DNA of 64,000 bases from contig JAFRLQ010000135.1 in the NCBI GenBank assembly GCA_017431145.1, positions 62,001-126,000 of the forward strand. Reading direction: 5' to 3'. Under the pieces are notes generated by a model. The model was not told where the DNA came from, ran no database searches, and was given only the letters and a program-made list of their open reading frames with translations. This document shows positions 34,533 to 43,578 of the stretch, one piece after another. The position numbers were made by a program, and so were the translations under genes. This DNA comes from Clostridia bacterium. Lineage in GTDB: Bacteria > Bacillota > Clostridia > Christensenellales > Maliibacteriaceae. Numbering within the stretch: position 1 is the first letter of the stretch; each line of letters opens with the position of its first letter.

Positions 34533-36056
34533 ATGAGTGATCCGATCCGCAAAAAGTATTGCGTCAATGGTGAATGGAAGGAATCCAAAACAGACAAATA
34601 CATGCCTGTAACTGATTCCAGCACCGGTGAAGTCATTGCCGAGGTGCCCTGCTGCACTTACGAGGAAGTCGAAGAAGCGATTACTGCTGCTCATGAAGCA
34701 TTTCAGACATGGAGCATGGAATCCCTCAGCCGCAGAACACAGATGATGTTCCGTTGGCGTAATATCCTGATCGACCATCTTGATGAATTGACAGTTCTTT
34801 GCGCAAAAGAACTGGGAAAAAACCTCAACGAAGCAAAAGGCGATGTGCTTAAAGCGATCGAGCCGACTGAGCTTGCTTGCGGCCTTCCTGCAATTTCTCA
34901 GGGTGTCGCCTCTCTTCAGGTCACTCGTGGTTTCGATACCGCATCCTATCGGATGCCTCTGGGTGTTGTTGCCGGTATTGTCCCGTTCAATTTCCCTGCA
35001 ATGATTCCCTGGGGATGGATGGTTCCGCTTGCTATTGCAACCGGTAACACAGTAGTTCTGAAAGCATCAAGTGCTACTCCTCTGACTGCTATGAGAATCC
35101 TCGAACTCTTCTATGAGGAAGGCGGTTTCCCGAAGGGCGTCGTTAACCTCGTAACTTGCAGCAGAAAAGAAGCTGAACTGCTTCTGACCGATCCTCGCGT
35201 TAAAGCAGTCACATTTGTCGGTACGACCGCTGTTGGCAAGCACATTTACTCTACTGCTGCTGCACACGGAAAACGCGTTCAGGCTCAGTGCGAAGCGAAG
35301 AACCATGCGCTTGTGCTGGAAGATGCCGACCTTGAAAACTCCACGAACGCAATTATCAACTCCACTTACGGCTGCGGTGGAATGCGCTGCATGGCACTTC
35401 CTGTCGTTGTTGTTCAGGAGAGCATTGCCGATGAGTTCGTCGCTATGCTGAAGAAAAAAGCAGAAGCTCTGGTCGTCGGATGCGCATATGATCCCAAGAC
35501 CAACCTCGGCGCACTTGTTTCCGCTGCTCACAGAGATTCTGTTTGCAACTGGATTCAGAAAGGTATTGACGAGGGTGCTGAACTTGTTCTTGACGGACGC
35601 GGTGTTGTTGTTCCCGGATTTGAAAACGGATTCTTCGTTGGACCGACCATTCTCGATCACGTAAAGCCCGGCATGACCGTCGGTGACCGTGAGATTTTCG
35701 GACCCGTTACTCTCATCAAACGTGTCAAGGATTTCGAAGAGGGTCTTGCTCTCATGAATGCGAATCCATTTGCAAACGGTTCTGTCATTTTCACTCAAAG
35801 CGGCTACTATGCACGCCAGTTCGAACTACGTACTGACGGCGGTATGGTTGGCATTAACGTTGGTATTCCCGTTCCGACTGCATACTTCCCCTTCTCCGGA
35901 AACAAAGACAGTTTCTTCGGTGATCAGCATGTACTCGGTCTTGATGGTGTTCGTTTCTATACACGTGCAAAGACTGTTACCAAACACTGGTATGAAGAAC
36001 ATGCCAAGAAGGTCAAAAAGGTTGATACCTGGGAAGGTACTGTGGAACGCATCTAA
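34533..36056 (+). CDS. mmsA: CoA-acylating methylmalonate-semialdehyde dehydrogenase
   Basis: 507 residues. It oxidises methylmalonate or malonate semialdehyde to propionyl- or acetyl-CoA with NAD+ and CoA. Family features include PFNFPAMIPWGWMVPLAIATGNT, FVGTTAVGKHIY, AQCEAKNHALVLEDAD and catalytic Cys286 in GGMRCMALP, close to Cys287 of IolA. The ATG follows AAGGAG; a GTG four codons earlier overlaps the SD and is rejected. It is monocistronic, with its own promoter and terminator. No inositol or valine catabolic genes are adjacent, so the in vivo substrate is open. Confidence 0.92.
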   Translation: MSDPIRKKYCVNGEWKESKTDKYMPVTDSSTGEVIAEVPCCTYEEVEEAITAAHEAFQTWSMESLSRRTQMMFRWRNILIDHLDELTVLCAKELGKNLNEAKGDVLKAIEPTELACGLPAISQGVASLQVTRGFDTASYRMPLGVVAGIVPFNFPAMIPWGWMVPLAIATGNTVVLKASSATPLTAMRILELFYEEGGFPKGVVNLVTCSRKEAELLLTDPRVKAVTFVGTTAVGKHIYSTAAAHGKRVQAQCEAKNHALVLEDADLENSTNAIINSTYGCGGMRCMALPVVVVQESIADEFVAMLKKKAEALVVGCAYDPKTNLGALVSAAHRDSVCNWIQKGIDEGAELVLDGRGVVVPGFENGFFVGPTILDHVKPGMTVGDREIFGPVTLIKRVKDFEEGLALMNANPFANGSVIFTQSGYYARQFELRTDGGMVGINVGIPVPTAYFPFSGNKDSFFGDQHVLGLDGVRFYTRAKTVTKHWYEEHAKKVKKVDTWEGTVERI

Positions 36057-36085
36057 TCTCACTTCTTTAATAACTGCTTAAGTGT

Positions 36086-36135
36086 TTGACCCCTGAAAGC
36101 GAATGAATCCTGCTTTCAGGGGTCAACTTTTTGTC
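36086..36135 (+). terminator. Terminator of the dehydrogenase gene
   Basis: A perfect 15-bp stem (36086-36100 with 36112-36126) and an 11-nt loop, followed by CTTTTTGT. Confidence 0.9.
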
Positions 36136-36144
36136 AACCGTTTC

Positions 36145-37743
36145 TTACTCTTTCGTTATTTCGTAAATAATGCTCTCAGCTGTTTTTATGCCGTCAACGG
36201 CTGATGACGTAATCCCTCCTGCATATCCTGCTCCTTCTCCGCACGGATAGATTCCTTTCACTTTCGTTGATTCGCCGTTTTTCTCTCTTTTGATTCGCAC
36301 CGGTGAAGAAGATCTTGTTTCCGGAGCAGTCAGCAGTGCGTCCGGATTTGCGAATCCGGGCATTTTTTTATCAAACTGTTTAATGGCGTCTTTTAATGCT
36401 TCAACAATAAACTCTGGGAAAACTTCACATAGATCGACGCATTTAGAGCCGGGTAAATACGTCCCTTTAATCCGTTCATTATCACTATGATCTTTTAAAC
36501 CCAAAAAACTCGCTACTCTCTGTGACGGTGCAATATAGCCGCCGCCGCCTGCTACATAAGCTTTCCTCTCAATGCTTTTCTGCAGTTCAAATCCAGCCAT
36601 TGGATTATCACCCGGGAAATCATCGGGTGTCACTGATACCAGAATTGCAGCATTACAATTATCTCCGCTTCGGTCTGAATAGCTCATCCCGTTTGTCACA
36701 ATCGTTTCTTTTTCACTTGATGACGCAACTACATACCCGCCGGGACACATGCAGAAAGAATAGACACCTCTCCCCTTTTCCGTAATACAGTTGATTTTGT
36801 AATCTGCCGGCGGAAGATAAGAAGCAAACCTGCCGTACTGAAGTTCATTCAGCCATGACTGTTTATGTTCAATCCGTACTCCAATTGAGAACGCCTTTTG
36901 GTCAATCTCCAGTTTTTCCAGCAGCATTTGAACCGTGTCTCGGGCGCTATGACCGATAGCCAACACAAGATAATCCGTATTGATCGTCTGAATGAGACCA
37001 TCACTGTCGCGGATCGTAATCGATTTAACGCGTCCATTGTCCGAATCAAACGAAAGAAAGAGTGTATCAAATAACACTTCTCCGCCGAGAGATATGATCT
37101 CATTTCTTATTCTCTTCACAACAAGAGATAGTATGTCTGTCCCAATATGCGGTTTTGCGTCAGTCAGAATACTTTCCTGAGCGCCAAACCTGTAAAATGT
37201 TTCCAGAACGTAATTGATTCTTTTATCTTTTATACCAGTATTCAGTTTTCCATCGGAAAACGTCCCCGCTCCGCCTTCACCGAACTGTACATTTGATTCT
37301 TCGTTCAGTATCCCTTTTGAGCGGAACAGTTCGACATCTTCTTTTCTTTTTTCTACGTTCGATCCTCTTTCAATAACAATCGGTTTTAAGCCCGCTTTTG
37401 CCAAGACATATGCACAAAACATCCCTGCCGGACCAAATCCGATCACTACAGGACGGGTATTGATCGCTGCGCCAATCTTGGGAATTTCATACTTAAAATC
37501 CGAAGCTTCCTGGACATCTGAATTCTGCTTTACCAGTTTCCGCTCTAGAGATTTGTTTTCCACTTCGATCAGAAACGAGTAGCAGAAACGTACATCCCTC
37601 TTTTTCCTTGCATCGATTGACTTTCTGGCTAATTTTAAAGAACAGATCTGTGCAGTCGATATACCGAGTTTTTCAGCCACCATGTGCTTGAAATCGCAAG
37701 AAATATCATCAACGCGTCCGAAAACATTATTCACTCTCAGCAT
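36145..37743 (-). CDS. FAD-dependent dehydrogenase (COG2509 family)
   Basis: 532 residues. An N-terminal domain (about 1-90) of the kind found in this uncharacterised family precedes a Rossmann FAD site (RPVVIGFGPAGMFCAYVLAKAG, about 95-117). The GGAGTFSDGKLNTG segment and the C-terminal GIYPCGEGAGYAGGITSSAVDG motif, typical of these flavoproteins, are present. Redox substrate unknown. It overlaps the upstream flavoprotein gene by 17 bp, so the pair is translationally coupled. A GGGGG SD precedes the ATG. Confidence 0.88.
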   Translation of the reverse strand: MLRVNNVFGRVDDISCDFKHMVAEKLGISTAQICSLKLARKSIDARKKRDVRFCYSFLIEVENKSLERKLVKQNSDVQEASDFKYEIPKIGAAINTRPVVIGFGPAGMFCAYVLAKAGLKPIVIERGSNVEKRKEDVELFRSKGILNEESNVQFGEGGAGTFSDGKLNTGIKDKRINYVLETFYRFGAQESILTDAKPHIGTDILSLVVKRIRNEIISLGGEVLFDTLFLSFDSDNGRVKSITIRDSDGLIQTINTDYLVLAIGHSARDTVQMLLEKLEIDQKAFSIGVRIEHKQSWLNELQYGRFASYLPPADYKINCITEKGRGVYSFCMCPGGYVVASSSEKETIVTNGMSYSDRSGDNCNAAILVSVTPDDFPGDNPMAGFELQKSIERKAYVAGGGGYIAPSQRVASFLGLKDHSDNERIKGTYLPGSKCVDLCEVFPEFIVEALKDAIKQFDKKMPGFANPDALLTAPETRSSSPVRIKREKNGESTKVKGIYPCGEGAGYAGGITSSAVDGIKTAESIIYEITKE

Positions 37744-38983
37744 TTTCGATTTCCCCCGCTAAATTACCGGCAACATATCCCGAAGACCATGCCCATTGCA
37801 GATTGTATCCTCCGCAATCGCCGTCTATATCAATCAATTCGCCGGTAACATAGAGTCCGTCTACGTAAACGCTTTCCAAAGTGTCTTTTATTTCAGAAGC
37901 ATCCACACCGCCGGTAGTGACCTGCGCATCCGCAACTTTCGAAACCGCAGAAACCACAAACTGGAATCCTTTCGAATAGAACACCAATCTTTTGATGTCT
38001 CCATCATTCAAATCTCCAAGTTTTCGACCATCCTGTATGCCTGCTTTTTTCAGAACAGCATTGCCCAGCATTCTGTGAAGGCATCCGGTAAACATTGATG
38101 CGGCATTTTCATCAGGATACAGTTCGATCTTTTTTCTGAAGTATAGTTCCAGCTTCTCAGAACTGAAAAACGGGCAGAAATCAATGATCAGACTCTTTCC
38201 TTTCCAGTTCCTTTCTCCCCAATCAGAACCGACATATCTTGAAACATCAAAAGCGGCGGGCCCGCTGATCCCCTCTTTTGTAAACTGTATCTCGCCTTTT
38301 GATTCTGCAACCTTATTCATCCGGGAATCTACAAGTGTTAATTCCGCATCTGTGCGTATTCCCTGAAGCTGCCTTAAAGATGCATCGTTTGAATAGATTT
38401 TTGTCAATGCAGCTCCAAGCGGAACAATACGATGCCCAAATCCCTTCAACAACTCATATCCGCGTTCTGTTCCGCCGATCGCTTTGGATGCCAAACCGCC
38501 GCATGCCAGGATGACCCGATCAAAAACAGCATCTTTGATTACTCCGTTTTGTGCAAAAAGAATAAACCCATGCTCGTTTTTCTCGACCGCTACGATCTCT
38601 GTTTCCATTACAACAGATATGTTTATTCTGTTTAGATTCATCCTTAAAACATCAAGTACCGAACCTGCTCTGTCACTATAAGGATATAGACGGCCAAAGC
38701 GATCCTCGCGGATGATCATTCCCTTATCTTCGAACCACTTTTGAACCGATACATTATCAAACCGCTCGAAAACCTTCTCGACCAGTTTTGCACCCGAACC
38801 ATGATAGTGGGAAGCATCACAGAAACGATTCGTAAAATTGCATCTCCCATTACCTGAAGAAAGGATCTTTTTCCCTACTCTATTGCTCTTCTCGAAGACA
38901 GTAACAGTATTATCATCTTTCTTAGACGCCTCGATCGCCGCTATCATACCTGATGCGCCGGCACCTATTACCGCAATTCTCAT
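37727..38983 (-). CDS. HI0933-family flavoprotein
   Basis: 418 residues of the BaiN/HI0933 family (NAD(P)/FAD-dependent oxidoreductase, sometimes called aminoacetone oxidase). N-terminal MRIAVIGAGASGMIAAIEASK, the SGNGRCNFTN motif, LACGGLASKAIGGTERGYELL and C-terminal GLYVTGELIDIDGDCGGYNLQWAWSSGYVAG are all diagnostic. The reaction in vivo is uncertain; related BaiN enzymes act on bile-acid intermediates. The start has GGGGG 5 bp upstream; an ATG nine codons earlier precedes that SD. First gene of a two-flavoprotein operon. Confidence 0.93.
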   Translation of the reverse strand: MRIAVIGAGASGMIAAIEASKKDDNTVTVFEKSNRVGKKILSSGNGRCNFTNRFCDASHYHGSGAKLVEKVFERFDNVSVQKWFEDKGMIIREDRFGRLYPYSDRAGSVLDVLRMNLNRINISVVMETEIVAVEKNEHGFILFAQNGVIKDAVFDRVILACGGLASKAIGGTERGYELLKGFGHRIVPLGAALTKIYSNDASLRQLQGIRTDAELTLVDSRMNKVAESKGEIQFTKEGISGPAAFDVSRYVGSDWGERNWKGKSLIIDFCPFFSSEKLELYFRKKIELYPDENAASMFTGCLHRMLGNAVLKKAGIQDGRKLGDLNDGDIKRLVFYSKGFQFVVSAVSKVADAQVTTGGVDASEIKDTLESVYVDGLYVTGELIDIDGDCGGYNLQWAWSSGYVAGNLAGEIENAESE

Positions 38984-39074
38984 AGTTTCCCCCAAAAGTT
39001 CCTTATACAAATGATTCTATCATGATTCTGAGTATTCCCGCTATTCTTTCCATATAGGCATACATTTTCTAAAT

Positions 39075-39121
39075 CAACCAAACATTATGCGCCAGTCCGA
39101 TAATGGCCTGGCGCATAATGT
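39075..39121 (-). terminator. Hairpin downstream of htpG
   Basis: Perfect 14-bp arms, ACATTATGCGCCAG (39082-39095) and CTGGCGCATAATGT (39108-39121), with a 12-nt loop. On the minus strand only a broken T-tract (TTTGGTTGATTT) follows, so termination may be partial. Confidence 0.7.
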
Positions 39122-39137
39122 ATACAGTTCATCAGTT

Positions 39138-41045
39138 TTATTTCATCAGCGAACAGATCAGATCTGAATAGGCAGACGGATCCTCCAGCGGGAGTTCTGC
39201 AATCAGAAGAGCCTGCCCATAGAGAAGTTCAATGTATTTATCAAGCAGGTCGTATTCTTCGTTCGCGAATCTTTCACTCAACGCGCTAAACACATCTGAA
39301 TCAGGATTAATTTCAAGAACTTTTTCTGTGGAAAAGCCCGGCACACCGCTGTTTCTTTTTGCCATATACTTTTCCATCTCAATCGACACAGGACCTTCAC
39401 TGGTAAGACATACAGAATGCGAGCGCAGAATCTTCGATACCCGAACATCTGAAACCTTTCCTTCCAGCTTATTCTTAATATACTTCATCAGGTCTTCGCT
39501 CTCAGATACTGTCTTTTCGAACTTCTCCTTTTCATCTTCGGTCGTTTCAATCGCATCTTCATCATCGACTGATTTGAAAGAATGCTCGTTAAACTGGTCA
39601 AGCATCTTGATTACAAACTCATCAACTTCGTCAGTAAGCACAAGGATCTCATATTCCTTGTCCATAATCCGCTCAACCTGAGGAAGCTTCGTGATACGAT
39701 CGAAATTTTCACCGGCCGCATAATAGATGTACTTCTGATCATCCTTCATCCGATCAGTGTATTCTTTCAGCGTTGCAAAACCGCTTTCATGCGTGGTCGC
39801 AAACATCAAAAGATCCGCAAGTTTATCCTTATTCGCTCCATAATTATCGACAATGCTGTATTTTATCTGTGTTGCAAAAGCGTCCCAGAATTTTTTATAT
39901 GTTTCTCTGTCTTCTTCCTGAATCCTTTGCAGCTCATTGGTAATTCTTTTCTCGATATTGTTTCTGATCGTAGTCAGCTGACGAGTATGCTGCAGCATTT
40001 CTCTTGAAATGTTCAGGGAAACATCGGGTGTGTCCACCACGCCTTTCACAAAACTGTAATAATCCGGAATAAGATCAGCGCATTTTTCCATGATCATGAC
40101 ACCGTTGGAATAGAGCTGAAGACCCTTTTCATATTCTCGCGTATAGTAATCATAAGGTGCTCTTCCCGGGATAAACAGTAATGCTTTATAGGAAATCAGG
40201 CCTTCCGCATTCACAGTGACCGTTGCAATCGGCTTTTCAAAATCAAAGAATTTGTTTTTATAGAACTCATCATATTCTTCCTGGTCCACATCCTTTTTGT
40301 TTCTCTGCCAGATCGGAACCATAGAATTGACGGTCTCCTCTTCAAGATATGTCTCCCACTCATCGCCGCCATCTTCTTTATTCTCGTTCTTTCTGGAATG
40401 CTCCATCATCATTTTGATCGGATAACGGATGTAATCGGAATACTTGCGGATCAAAGACGAAATTGTGTAATCTTCAAGATACTTATCAAATTCATCCCCT
40501 TCTTCACTGTTGGAACGAATGTGAAGAATCACATCTGTACCAACGGAATCTCTCTCCGCTTCCTTAATCGTATATCCGTCATTTCCGAAGCTTTCCCACT
40601 GATTCGCATGTTCTTCATTGTATTTTTTGGAGATGACAATTACGTGATCAGAAACCATGAATGCCGAATAGAAACCGACACCAAACTGTCCGATTACATC
40701 AAGCAGTTTCTGATCGTCGTCCTTTTCAAGTTCATCTTTGAATTGTTTTGTTCCGGATTTTGCGATCGTTCCAAGATTCGATTCCAGTTCGGATCTGTCC
40801 ATGCCGATTCCATTATCTGAAATGGTAAGAATGCGGTTCTCTTTATCAATATCAACCCTTATTTCAAAATCACTTCTTGAAAGGCCAAGGGAATCGTCTG
40901 TTAAAGAGATGAAAGCAAGTTTATCAATTGCGTCACTTGCATTGGAGATCAGCTCTCTGAGAAAAATATCTTTGTTCGTATAGATCGAGTTGATCATCAA
41001 ATCAAGAATACGTTTCGATTCCGTCTTGAACTGTTTTTTCGCCAT
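39138..41045 (-). CDS. htpG: Chaperone protein HtpG (Hsp90)
   Basis: 635 residues, full length. An ATP-dependent cytosolic chaperone. The N-terminal GHKL ATPase contains LRELISNASDAIDKL, DNGIGM, GTIAKSGTKQF and GQFGVGFYSAFMV. The middle domain with SLNISREMLQ and the C-terminal dimerisation domain follow. The ATG has AAGGGGG upstream. Its promoter carries a CIRCE operator, so it should be in the HrcA regulon. Confidence 0.98.
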   Translation of the reverse strand: MAKKQFKTESKRILDLMINSIYTNKDIFLRELISNASDAIDKLAFISLTDDSLGLSRSDFEIRVDIDKENRILTISDNGIGMDRSELESNLGTIAKSGTKQFKDELEKDDDQKLLDVIGQFGVGFYSAFMVSDHVIVISKKYNEEHANQWESFGNDGYTIKEAERDSVGTDVILHIRSNSEEGDEFDKYLEDYTISSLIRKYSDYIRYPIKMMMEHSRKNENKEDGGDEWETYLEEETVNSMVPIWQRNKKDVDQEEYDEFYKNKFFDFEKPIATVTVNAEGLISYKALLFIPGRAPYDYYTREYEKGLQLYSNGVMIMEKCADLIPDYYSFVKGVVDTPDVSLNISREMLQHTRQLTTIRNNIEKRITNELQRIQEEDRETYKKFWDAFATQIKYSIVDNYGANKDKLADLLMFATTHESGFATLKEYTDRMKDDQKYIYYAAGENFDRITKLPQVERIMDKEYEILVLTDEVDEFVIKMLDQFNEHSFKSVDDEDAIETTEDEKEKFEKTVSESEDLMKYIKNKLEGKVSDVRVSKILRSHSVCLTSEGPVSIEMEKYMAKRNSGVPGFSTEKVLEINPDSDVFSALSERFANEEYDLLDKYIELLYGQALLIAELPLEDPSAYSDLICSLMK

Positions 41046-41059
41046 TTTAAGGCCCCCTT

Positions 41060-41100
41060 AATGGTATTAGCACTCGTCGTTCACGAGTGCTAATACCATT
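41060..41100. promoter_or_regulatory. CIRCE operator (HrcA site) of htpG
   Basis: TTAGCACTC-N9-GAGTGCTAA (41067-41093) matches CIRCE exactly. The symmetry extends to perfect 18-bp arms (41060-41077 and 41083-41100). It lies at the start point of the htpG transcript. Confidence 0.97.
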
Positions 41101-41125
41101 CTACTATAAAATGCCAATAATGCAA
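41098..41125 (-). promoter_or_regulatory. htpG promoter
   Basis: Minus strand: TTGCAT (41125-41120), a 16-bp spacer and TAGAAT (41103-41098), with the -10 touching the CIRCE arm. Confidence 0.7.
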
Positions 41126-41131
41126 GCGTTT

Positions 41132-41713
41132 TTATGCACCGGCAAACTTAAAGATAATTCCAACAACAGCTGAAAACAGCAGGAAAAACGCCGGATGCCA
41201 TTTCACTTTATTGGATACCACAAATACAACTGCAGCAAGAATCAGTGCTTTGAAATTCACAACAAGATCGATCCCGTCTGCAAACGACACTTTTCCAACT
41301 GTAACGATCGACATCGTAACGATCGAAACAAGGGCTGCGGTGATCAGACCAACGGACGCCGGACGGAGCCCAAAGAAAATATCCTGTACAAGTCTGCTGT
41401 CTTTGAACCGGTTCAGTATCGCCGCAACGATGATAATGATGATGATAGAAGGCGTAATCAGTCCAAGAGTTGCAATCAGGCTGCCAGGGATGCCCGCTGT
41501 CGTATATCCTACATATGTCGCCATATTGATCCCTATCGGACCCGGCGTCGATTCTGAAATAGCGACCATATCCGCAAGCTGCTGCTGTGTAAACCAGCCT
41601 GTAGATGTAGACATTGCGCTTAAGAACGGCAAAGTAGCTAATCCACCGCCAACAGCAAACAGACCGGCTTTAAAAAACTCATAATACAGTCTGAGGCACG
41701 TCATAAGATACAT
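41132..41713 (-). CDS. Chromate transporter-family protein, second half-size subunit
   Basis: 193 residues, one CHR domain. The N-terminal YYEFFKAGLFAVGGGLATLPFL and the ESTPGPIGINMATYVGY motif define the family, and five or six hydrophobic stretches follow. Half-size CHR proteins work as pairs. Its ATG overlaps the stop of the upstream subunit (TAATG), so they are coupled. Chromate efflux is the family name, but the natural substrate (chromate, sulfate or other) is not determined here. A longer in-frame start lies inside the upstream gene and is rejected. Confidence 0.9.
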   Translation of the reverse strand: MYLMTCLRLYYEFFKAGLFAVGGGLATLPFLSAMSTSTGWFTQQQLADMVAISESTPGPIGINMATYVGYTTAGIPGSLIATLGLITPSIIIIIIVAAILNRFKDSRLVQDIFFGLRPASVGLITAALVSIVTMSIVTVGKVSFADGIDLVVNFKALILAAVVFVVSNKVKWHPAFFLLFSAVVGIIFKFAGA

Positions 41714-42261
41714 TATTTCTTCACCGCCCTTCTTACTGCACAATATACAACGCTCAAAACGCCAGCACCCAACACGATCCAAATCGGAGAAATATCAAAA
41801 ATAATCGATACCAATACAGCTGCAAGAAAAATAATCAGGCAGAAGGTGTCCATGATCGACTTTTTCCACAGTTTTCTGATCGCATTCAGTACCAGCACGC
41901 AGACACAAACACGAACACCAGCAAACGCATTCTTCACAACGGCATAATCTGCGAAGTTCTGAAGGAACGCAGCAATGATGGTTATAATCACCAGAGAGGG
42001 TGCTACAACTCCTAGCGTCGCGATGATTCCGCCGAGGATCCCCTTCTGTTTGTGGCCGATAAACGTTGCTGTGTTTACCGCGATTATACCGGGAGTGCAT
42101 TGACCGATCGCATAATAATCCGCAAGTTCATCTTCCGTTGCCCATCCGCGTTTCTCAACTACTTCAGACTGCAGCATCGGCAGCATTGCGTAACCTCCGC
42201 CGAAGGTCAGCCCTCCGATCCTTGCAAACGTCAAAAACAGATCCAGATAAATGTTTTTCAA
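41713..42261 (-). CDS. Chromate transporter-family protein, first half-size subunit
   Basis: 182 residues with one CHR domain: LFLTFARIGGLTFGGGYAMLPML and QCTPGIIAVNTATFIGHK. It starts with TTG behind AGGAGGTGG. It pairs with the following CHR gene, with antiparallel topology expected for the two halves. It diverges from a LysR regulator gene, which probably controls it. Confidence 0.9.
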   Translation of the reverse strand: MKNIYLDLFLTFARIGGLTFGGGYAMLPMLQSEVVEKRGWATEDELADYYAIGQCTPGIIAVNTATFIGHKQKGILGGIIATLGVVAPSLVIITIIAAFLQNFADYAVVKNAFAGVRVCVCVLVLNAIRKLWKKSIMDTFCLIIFLAAVLVSIIFDISPIWIVLGAGVLSVVYCAVRRAVKK

Positions 42262-42290
42262 CGTTCCACCTCCTACATAATTCTAAAACA

Positions 42291-42315
42291 TGTTCAAATA
42301 AATTATAATGGAACA
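42291..42315. promoter_or_regulatory. Inverted repeat in the CHR/lysR divergent region
   Basis: TGTTC (42291-42295) and GAACA (42311-42315) lie 15 bp apart around a TATAAT (42304-42309). The layout fits a LysR-type binding site, but the arms are short and chance is possible. Confidence 0.35.
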
Positions 42316-42367
42316 AAATCGTTTCAACAATATAAACCCGTCTTTCGGGCTTCAAACGGAGCAGGTC

Positions 42368-43261
42368 ATGTCACTGAAAAAATATAAAGCTTTCGCAGCT
42401 GTTGTTGAAAAGCAAAGCATTACAAAAGCAGCAGAATCTCTCGGTTGTTCTCAGTCCGCTGTGAGTCATATGATTCGTGATCTGGAGGAAGAGCTTGGCA
42501 CCAAGCTTCTTCTGCGCAACAGCAGACAGATCGTGCCGACAAACGAAGGTTCTGCGATCCTTCCATACATTCGGGACATGCTTACTCTCGACTCTAAAAT
42601 CAATCAGGAAATTGCTGAATTAAAGGGACTGCGAAAAGGCAAGATTCGTATCGGTGCATTCACAAGCGTCGCTGTTCACTGGCTGCCTGACATCATCAAA
42701 GAATTCCAACAGGAGCATCCCAACATTGAAATCACTCTCAAAAACGGTGATTATCATGACATTGAGGAATGGATGAACCACAACGAAATCGATGTCGGCT
42801 TCATCACTCTTCCCAGTGCGTTGAAATGCAAGCAGATCACCCTTGCTGATGATCCTCTGCTCGCTGTTCTCTCCTTGAATCATCCTTATGCAAAAGAAAA
42901 GATGTACCCCGTTTCGCGTGTATCTGAAGAAAACTTTATTGGTCTTCTCGAAACATCCAGTCATGATACAAAAAGAATCTTTGCACAGAACCATGTCACA
43001 CCCAATATCAGATTCACGACGAAAGACGATTATGCCATTATTGCAATGGTCGAAAAAGGTCTCGGAATAAGCATACTGCCTGCATTATTGCTTGATGGGA
43101 GATCACAGAATGTCATCACCAAGGAACTCTTCCCTAAGTGCAAACGCATAATAGGCGTTGCAATTTCCAATACTGCAGAATCCAGCAACCTGATTAACGC
43201 TTTCTGTACCTATCTTCAGTACTGGGTTAAAAAGAACCATGCCGCTGATTCAGGTGATTGA
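42368..43261 (+). CDS. LysR-family transcriptional regulator
   Basis: 297 residues, the usual length. The N-terminal winged helix has the characteristic AVVEKQSITKAAESLGCSQSAVSHMIRDLEEELG. The C-terminal periplasmic-binding-like effector domain (about 90-290) opens with KIRIGAFTSVAVHWLPDII. The start has GGAGCAGG upstream and begins MSLKKYKAF; an in-frame start 20 codons earlier lacks an SD. Divergence from the CHR pair suggests that operon as target; the effector is unknown. Confidence 0.92.
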   Translation: MSLKKYKAFAAVVEKQSITKAAESLGCSQSAVSHMIRDLEEELGTKLLLRNSRQIVPTNEGSAILPYIRDMLTLDSKINQEIAELKGLRKGKIRIGAFTSVAVHWLPDIIKEFQQEHPNIEITLKNGDYHDIEEWMNHNEIDVGFITLPSALKCKQITLADDPLLAVLSLNHPYAKEKMYPVSRVSEENFIGLLETSSHDTKRIFAQNHVTPNIRFTTKDDYAIIAMVEKGLGISILPALLLDGRSQNVITKELFPKCKRIIGVAISNTAESSNLINAFCTYLQYWVKKNHAADSGD

Positions 43262-43292
43262 TTCAGCCGTGTTTTATACGTGCGTCCTGCAA

Positions 43293-43321
43293 TTGACATC
43301 TTGTATTTGATATGAAATAAT
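43293..43321 (+). promoter_or_regulatory. Promoter of tRNA-Arg
   Basis: TTGACA (43293-43298), a 17-bp spacer and AATAAT (43316-43321), 30 bp before the tRNA. Confidence 0.65.
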
Positions 43322-43351
43322 ACATTCGTTTGAAAACCATATTCATTTCAT

Positions 43352-43425
43352 GTCCCTGTAGCTCAGCAGGATAGAGCGCACGCCTCCTAAGCGTGAAGTC
43401 GGAGGTTCGAATCCTCTCAGGGACG
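43352..43425 (+). tRNA. tRNA-Arg (CCT)
   Basis: A 74-nt cloverleaf: acceptor GTCCCTG/CAGGGAC with G discriminator, D arm GCTC/GAGC, anticodon stem CACGC/GCGTG with loop CTCCTAA (anticodon CCT, reading AGG), T arm GAGG-TTCGAAT-CCTC. The 3' CCA is not encoded. Confidence 0.96.
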
Positions 43426-43432
43426 TTCAGGC

Positions 43433-43462
43433 GGAGACGTCATACGTTCTCCCCTTTTTTTA
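43433..43462 (+). terminator. Terminator after tRNA-Arg
   Basis: GGAGACGT pairs imperfectly with ACGTTCTCC around a short CAT loop, followed by CCTTTTTTTATT. The rest of the gap up to the next gene (43463-43578) shows only an SD and weak promoter-like elements. Confidence 0.7.
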
Positions 43463-43578
43463 TTCATCAAATCACATTCTTTTCTGAACACTTTTTCTTC
43501 AAGGCCGTGGTTTCCGCTTGAAATAAATGTGAGTTTCTAGATATATTTAAATCAAAGTTGAAATTGAGGTAAATAATT

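Noticed and set aside
35067-35798. Minus-strand open frame opposite the semialdehyde dehydrogenase
   Set aside because: Antisense shadow of a strongly conserved gene; no SD or family motif.
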